A stretch of 53,683 bases of DNA from positions 1 to 53,683 of the forward strand of contig CABZRN010000006.1 of assembly GCA_902528175.1 (NCBI GenBank). Direction: 5' to 3'. Under the pieces are notes generated by a model, which saw nothing but the letters and a program-made list of their open reading frames with translations, was not told the origin of the DNA and did no database searches. This document shows, piece by piece, positions 49,525 to 53,683 of the stretch. The stretch's first letter is position 1. The number at the start of each line of letters is the position of its first letter. The translations under genes and the position numbers were made by a program. The DNA is from an uncultured Pelagibacteraceae bacterium. Lineage in GTDB: Bacteria; Pseudomonadota; Alphaproteobacteria; Pelagibacterales; Pelagibacteraceae.

Positions 49525-52299
49525 ATGAGCAAAGTATCCAAAAAAGAAAATTACTATTTAATCGATGGATCTGGATATATCTTCAGAGCTTACTATGCAT
49601 TACCACCTTTATCTAGAAAATCCGATGGGCTACCAACTGGTGCTGTAGTCGGATTTTGCAACATGTTATTCAAACTACTAGAAGATGCAAAATCTTCTGA
49701 TAATAAATCTAAACCCACTCATTTCGCTGTCATATTTGATTCTGCTAGAAAAAATTTTAGAAATGAGATCTATTCTGAATATAAAGCAAATAGGTCAGAT
49801 GCACCTGATGATTTAATTCCACAATTTGAATATATTAGAAAATCTGTAGAAGCTTTTAATTTACCATCTATAGAACTCATTAATTATGAAGCAGATGACT
49901 TAATAGCAACTTACAGTGAACAAATAATAAATAAAGGGGGTGATGTTACAATTGTATCCTCTGATAAAGATTTGATGCAGCTGTATAAAAAAAATATACG
50001 AATTTACGACCCAATGAAAAATAAGTTCATTAATGAAGAAGATATTAAAAAAAAATTTGGCGTTAAAGCAGAGAAAGTAATAGATGTTCAATCTTTAGCA
50101 GGAGATAGCAGTGATAATATTCCAGGTGTGCCTGGTATAGGAATTAAAACTGCAGCAGAATTAATAAACGAGTACGGTACTTTAGAAAATCTTTTATCAA
50201 ATTCAAAAAATATCAAACAAAATAAAAGAAGAGAGACACTTGTCGAAAATAAACAAAAAGCAATAATTAGTAAAAAGCTAGTTACCTTAAAAAAAAACGC
50301 ACCGGTCAAAGTCCCATACAGCGATTTTATTCTAAAACAGATTGATAAAAAAAAATTATATAATTTTTTAAGGAATATGGAATTTAATAGATTATTAAGT
50401 TCAGTAATATCAACTTATGGAGAAGTTGATTTTGAAGACAACAGGAAAGCATTTTCCCAAGACAAATTAGAAAGTAAAATTAACAAAAAAAAATATGTAT
50501 TAATAAAAAATGAAAATGAATTCAGTAAATTAATATCTAAAATTAAAGAGGAAAGTGAAATATCAATTGATACCGAGACAAGCTCTCTTGACCCACACCA
50601 AGCTGAACTTATTGGAATATCCATTTCACCGAAAATTGGTGAAGCTTATTACATTCCTTTAAATCATAAAAATTTCAAGAATTTAAATGAAAAAATTGTA
50701 TTAAAAAAATTGAAGAATCTTTTAGAGGATAAAAGTATTAAAAAGATTGGTCAAAACATTAAATTTGATTATATTATGCTTTATCGTAGAGGTATTGATT
50801 TAGAACCATTAGAAGACACAATGTTAATGTCTTATGTGTTAGATGCTGGAAAAAATAGACACAATATGGATACTTTGTCAGAAATTCATTTAGGTCACAA
50901 AACAATCTCATATAAAGATCTTGTAGGAAGTGGAAAAAAACAAATAAGTTTTAATGAAGTTGAAGTTGAAGCTGCAAAGGACTACGCGGCTGAAGACGCA
51001 GATATTACTTTCAGGCTTTACAAAAAATTTTTAATTAATCTAAAAAATGAAAAATTAATGAATATCTACGAGACTTTTGAAAAACCATTAATTAAAATTT
51101 TAGCTCATATGGAAATGAATGGAATTAAACTTGACAAAAAATTTTTAAATAAATTGTCGGAAAATTTTCAAAAAAAAATCTCTGATTTAGAAAAAAAAAT
51201 TTTTAAAATATCAAAAAAAGAATTTAAAATTGGATCAACCAAGCAACTTGGAGAAGTATTATATAATGATCTTAAAATATCTGCTTTAAAAAAAACAAAA
51301 AAAGGTAGTTTTGCTACTGGCGCTAGTGTATTAGAGGATCTCGCTTACAAAGGCCACGAATTACCACAACTTGTTTTAGAGTGGAGACAACTAACAAAAT
51401 TAAAAAATACTTACTCTGATTCTTTACCAGAATTTTTAAATCCTAGCACAGGTAGAGTGCATACTAGCTTTCTATTAGCTGCTACAACAACAGGTAGATT
51501 AGCATCGAGTGATCCTAATTTGCAAAATATTCCAATTAAATCTAATGATGGAAAGGAAATTAGAAAAGCATTTATTTCAGATAAAGAATGCAACTTATTA
51601 TCTGCAGATTATAATCAAATCGAGATGAGAATATTAGCTGATCTTGCAGATGTTAAAGAGCTTAAAAAAGCTTTTAACAATAAAGAGGATATACATTCAT
51701 TGACAGCAAGCGAGGTTTTTAATGTAAAAATAAAAGATGTTACATCTGAATTGAGGCGTAAAGCAAAAGCAATTAATTTCGGAATAATTTATGGTATTTC
51801 CCAGTATGGTCTTGCAAAACAAATTTCAGTGACAACTGGTGAAGCAGATCAATTTCTTAAATCTTATTTTAAAAAATTCCCCGAGATCAAAGATTATATG
51901 TCAACCACAATAAACTTTTGTAGAAAAAGTGGATATGTTAATAATATTTTTGGAAGAAGAACACATATAACAGGAATTAATGATAAAAATTTTAATATCA
52001 GAAATTTTCAGGAAAGAGCAGCTATAAATGCACCAATTCAAGGATCAGCATCTGAGCTAATGAGAATGGCAATGATTAATATTTTTGAAAAAATAAAAAC
52101 AAAAAAAATAAAAGATTGCAAGCTACTTTTACAAATTCATGATGAGTTAATTTTTGAGGTTAATAAAAATAATATAGAAAATATAAAAAAATTAGTAGAA
52201 GCTGGTATGAAAAGTGTTCAGAAAAGTGATTTGCATTCATTTTCAATTCCAATACTTGTAGATGTGAATTTTGGTGAAAATTGGGGCTTGTTACAATAA
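49525..52299 (+). CDS. polA: DNA polymerase I
   Basis: Replication and repair polymerase, 924 residues, all three domains present. The 5' nuclease is at about 1-290 (YEADDLIATY, DNIPGVPGIGIKTA). The 3'-5' proofreading domain keeps its metal ligands (Asp349 and Glu351 in SIDTETSSL; GQNIKFDYIML; YAAEDADITF). The polymerase has motif A LLSADYNQIEMRILA, motif B RRKAKAINFGIIYG and motif C LQIHDELIFEV. Proofreading should therefore be active, unlike in some bacterial PolA proteins. Confidence 0.97.
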   Translation: MSKVSKKENYYLIDGSGYIFRAYYALPPLSRKSDGLPTGAVVGFCNMLFKLLEDAKSSDNKSKPTHFAVIFDSARKNFRNEIYSEYKANRSDAPDDLIPQFEYIRKSVEAFNLPSIELINYEADDLIATYSEQIINKGGDVTIVSSDKDLMQLYKKNIRIYDPMKNKFINEEDIKKKFGVKAEKVIDVQSLAGDSSDNIPGVPGIGIKTAAELINEYGTLENLLSNSKNIKQNKRRETLVENKQKAIISKKLVTLKKNAPVKVPYSDFILKQIDKKKLYNFLRNMEFNRLLSSVISTYGEVDFEDNRKAFSQDKLESKINKKKYVLIKNENEFSKLISKIKEESEISIDTETSSLDPHQAELIGISISPKIGEAYYIPLNHKNFKNLNEKIVLKKLKNLLEDKSIKKIGQNIKFDYIMLYRRGIDLEPLEDTMLMSYVLDAGKNRHNMDTLSEIHLGHKTISYKDLVGSGKKQISFNEVEVEAAKDYAAEDADITFRLYKKFLINLKNEKLMNIYETFEKPLIKILAHMEMNGIKLDKKFLNKLSENFQKKISDLEKKIFKISKKEFKIGSTKQLGEVLYNDLKISALKKTKKGSFATGASVLEDLAYKGHELPQLVLEWRQLTKLKNTYSDSLPEFLNPSTGRVHTSFLLAATTTGRLASSDPNLQNIPIKSNDGKEIRKAFISDKECNLLSADYNQIEMRILADLADVKELKKAFNNKEDIHSLTASEVFNVKIKDVTSELRRKAKAINFGIIYGISQYGLAKQISVTTGEADQFLKSYFKKFPEIKDYMSTTINFCRKSGYVNNIFGRRTHITGINDKNFNIRNFQERAAINAPIQGSASELMRMAMINIFEKIKTKKIKDCKLLLQIHDELIFEVNKNNIENIKKLVEAGMKSVQKSDLHSFSIPILVDVNFGENWGLLQ

Positions 52300-52347
52300 G
52301 ATAAGCTATTGCCCAAATTATAACAATTTAGTATTTTTAGTTATTGC

Positions 52348-53046
52348 ATGACTCAAACAATTGCATTAGTAGATGATGATAGAAACATTCTAACAAGCAT
52401 TAGCATAGCTTTAGAAAAAGAGGGATTTAAAGTTCAGACATACTTGGATGGTGAAAGCGCACTTATTGGTTTATCTAGAACTCCACCAGATCTAGCTATA
52501 ATAGATATTAAAATGCCAAAAATGGATGGAGAGGAATTACTTAAAAAATTAAGAAAAAAAACCTCACTCCCAGTTATTTTTTTAACCTCCAAAGATGAAG
52601 AAGTAGATGAGTTATTAGGATTAAAACTTGGTGCAGATGACTTCGTAAAAAAATCTGGAGGATTTTCAATAAAAGTTTTAATAGAAAGAATTCGTGTTCA
52701 GTTAAGAAAAAAGAATGTAAATATTGAAGACATAAAAAATATTATTAATCATGGAAAACTTAAACTTGACCCATCTCAATTGGAATGTGAATGGGACGGT
52801 AAACAACTCCCAGATAAACTAACGACTACTGAATTTTTAATTGTTCAAGAGCTAGCAAAAAGGCCAGGAATAATAAAAGAAAGAGCACAATTAATGGATA
52901 TTGCTTATAGGGAGGACACAGACATAGAGGACAGAACAATTGATAGCCATGTAAAAAGAATTAGGAAAAAATTTAAAAAGGTCGATGAAAATTTTTCAGC
53001 AATAGAAACGAGATATGGCAGTGGTTACAGGTGGAATGTCAGTTAA
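52348..53046 (+). CDS. ChvI-like OmpR-family response regulator
   Basis: DNA-binding response regulator of 232 residues. The receiver domain opens with [20 protein letters not shown], with the phospho-acceptor Asp in [15 protein letters not shown] and [26 protein letters not shown], a sequence typical of the ChvI group. The switch lysine is kept (VKK) but the proline that usually follows is replaced by SGG. A winged-helix domain follows ([34 protein letters not shown]). It overlaps the kinase gene by one base. Confidence 0.9.
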   Translation: MTQTIALVDDDRNILTSISIALEKEGFKVQTYLDGESALIGLSRTPPDLAIIDIKMPKMDGEELLKKLRKKTSLPVIFLTSKDEEVDELLGLKLGADDFVKKSGGFSIKVLIERIRVQLRKKNVNIEDIKNIINHGKLKLDPSQLECEWDGKQLPDKLTTTEFLIVQELAKRPGIIKERAQLMDIAYREDTDIEDRTIDSHVKRIRKKFKKVDENFSAIETRYGSGYRWNVS

Positions 53047-53683
53047 TGTTTTCTTCTATAATTAAAAACTTATCAATTTTAAAAAAATTCTTATTTATTA
53101 ATCTTATCATTTTTTTGTTGATAGGTTCACTAACAATAATTTATTTAAACTATGTTCAACCAAATTTAATTAAAAAAAAAACCTCAATACACATCCAAAT
53201 ATTAAATAATACTGTACAAAACTTAAATAGACTAAATGTTCAATTTAATAAAGAGGATATTAAAAACTTTTTGTTTTCTAAAAGATTCCTGTTTCAGAGT
53301 GTTGATAGAGTAGTATTTTTAGATGAAAATTACGACATAATTGCGGATACTAACACTCTAGATTTAGACCCAAGGTCATTTAGTCAAAGAATTGATATTG
53401 TTGAATTTGATATCCCCGCAAATAATAATGAAAAAGTTACACAAGAAGATAAAGTAAATAAAAAAAAAGAAACAGAGCTAAAAGAAAAAATATCAAATTA
53501 TGCCTCATCAGCTAATTTTGGCAAACCCTTTACTTTTACAACTGAAAGTTATCAGCAATTCAAATTATCTACAGTAAAAAACTTAATTATAAATGATACA
53601 CCATCCGGTTATTTATTGATTTCAGAAAGTGCAAATGAAATCAAAAGCGCAATTAATGAGAGAAAAACTTTTGTAATACGTAC
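53046..53683 (+). CDS. sensor histidine kinase, N-terminal part (truncated by window end)
   Basis: Open frame from the ATG at 53046 (overlapping the regulator's TAA) to the end of the window, 212 codons with no stop. Residues about 13-35 are a transmembrane helix (FLFINLIIFLLIGSLTIIY); a predicted periplasmic region follows, with a charged Lys/Glu-rich stretch at about 135-160. The kinase core lies beyond the window, so the call rests on the overlap with a ChvI-like regulator and the topology, which suit a ChvG-type sensor. Confidence 0.7.
   Translation, partial: MFSSIIKNLSILKKFLFINLIIFLLIGSLTIIYLNYVQPNLIKKKTSIHIQILNNTVQNLNRLNVQFNKEDIKNFLFSKRFLFQSVDRVVFLDENYDIIADTNTLDLDPRSFSQRIDIVEFDIPANNNEKVTQEDKVNKKKETELKEKISNYASSANFGKPFTFTTESYQQFKLSTVKNLIINDTPSGYLLISESANEIKSAINERKTFVIR

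Overview
The window is a contiguous piece of a very AT-rich, tightly packed alphaproteobacterial genome. Protein content and order point to the SAR11 clade (Pelagibacterales): a DmdA-type DMSP demethylase, a dmdA/asd/sdh/mdh/suc/lpd/atp block, a class I lysyl-tRNA synthetase, a RegA regulator, a ChvI-type regulator and a SAM-II riboswitch before metX. Genes are separated by a few bases or overlap. No gene-free stretch exceeds 300 bases; the largest gaps are about 175 and 168 bases. I see no rRNA, tRNA, insertion sequence or CRISPR array.

Layout: (1) 1-23214, all on +: a 5'-truncated acyl-CoA ligase (dmdB candidate), an alpha/beta hydrolase and dmdA; asd; sdhCDAB; mmsA; mdh; sucCD; sucAB-lpd; then the F1 ATP synthase genes, preceded by an odd chimeric gene in the atpH position. 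(2) 23207-32235, on -: rppH, ctpA, rsfS, nadD, proA, proB, obgE, rpmA, rplU, then gloB, metW and metX with a SAM-II riboswitch. (3) hisC and tyrA on +. (4) 34388-39522, on -: TPR-sulfotransferase, NlpC/P60 hydrolase, AmpG-like permease, TrkH. (5) lysK, pyrD, rpmB and a YhhQ-like transporter on +. (6) 43083-47251, on -: a polyamine operon (ornithine decarboxylase, deoxyhypusine-synthase-like protein, aguB, aguA). (7) regA on +; bioY and an ABC ATPase on -. (8) polA, a ChvI-like regulator and a truncated sensor kinase on +.

How it fits together: the first 23 kb links DMSP demethylation to the TCA cycle (2-oxoglutarate to oxaloacetate), complex II and ATP synthase. The metX-metW transcript, under SAM control, makes the acceptor for reduced sulfur, which in this kind of organism comes largely from compounds such as DMSP.

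Most notable: (a) at 17993-18985 one intact reading frame joins about 259 residues of a PhyH-family Fe(II)/2-oxoglutarate dioxygenase to only the C-terminal domain of ATP synthase delta; the join lies at GGTGAAGTG (GEV), which fits both families. It is either a real deletion fusion or a chimera, and both halves lack essential parts. (b) Both predicted heme b ligands of succinate dehydrogenase are replaced (SdhC Gln80, SdhD Tyr63, with no histidine anywhere in SdhD), suggesting a heme-free complex II. (c) There is a clear SAM-II riboswitch, and several promoters sit so close to start codons that the mRNAs may be leaderless.
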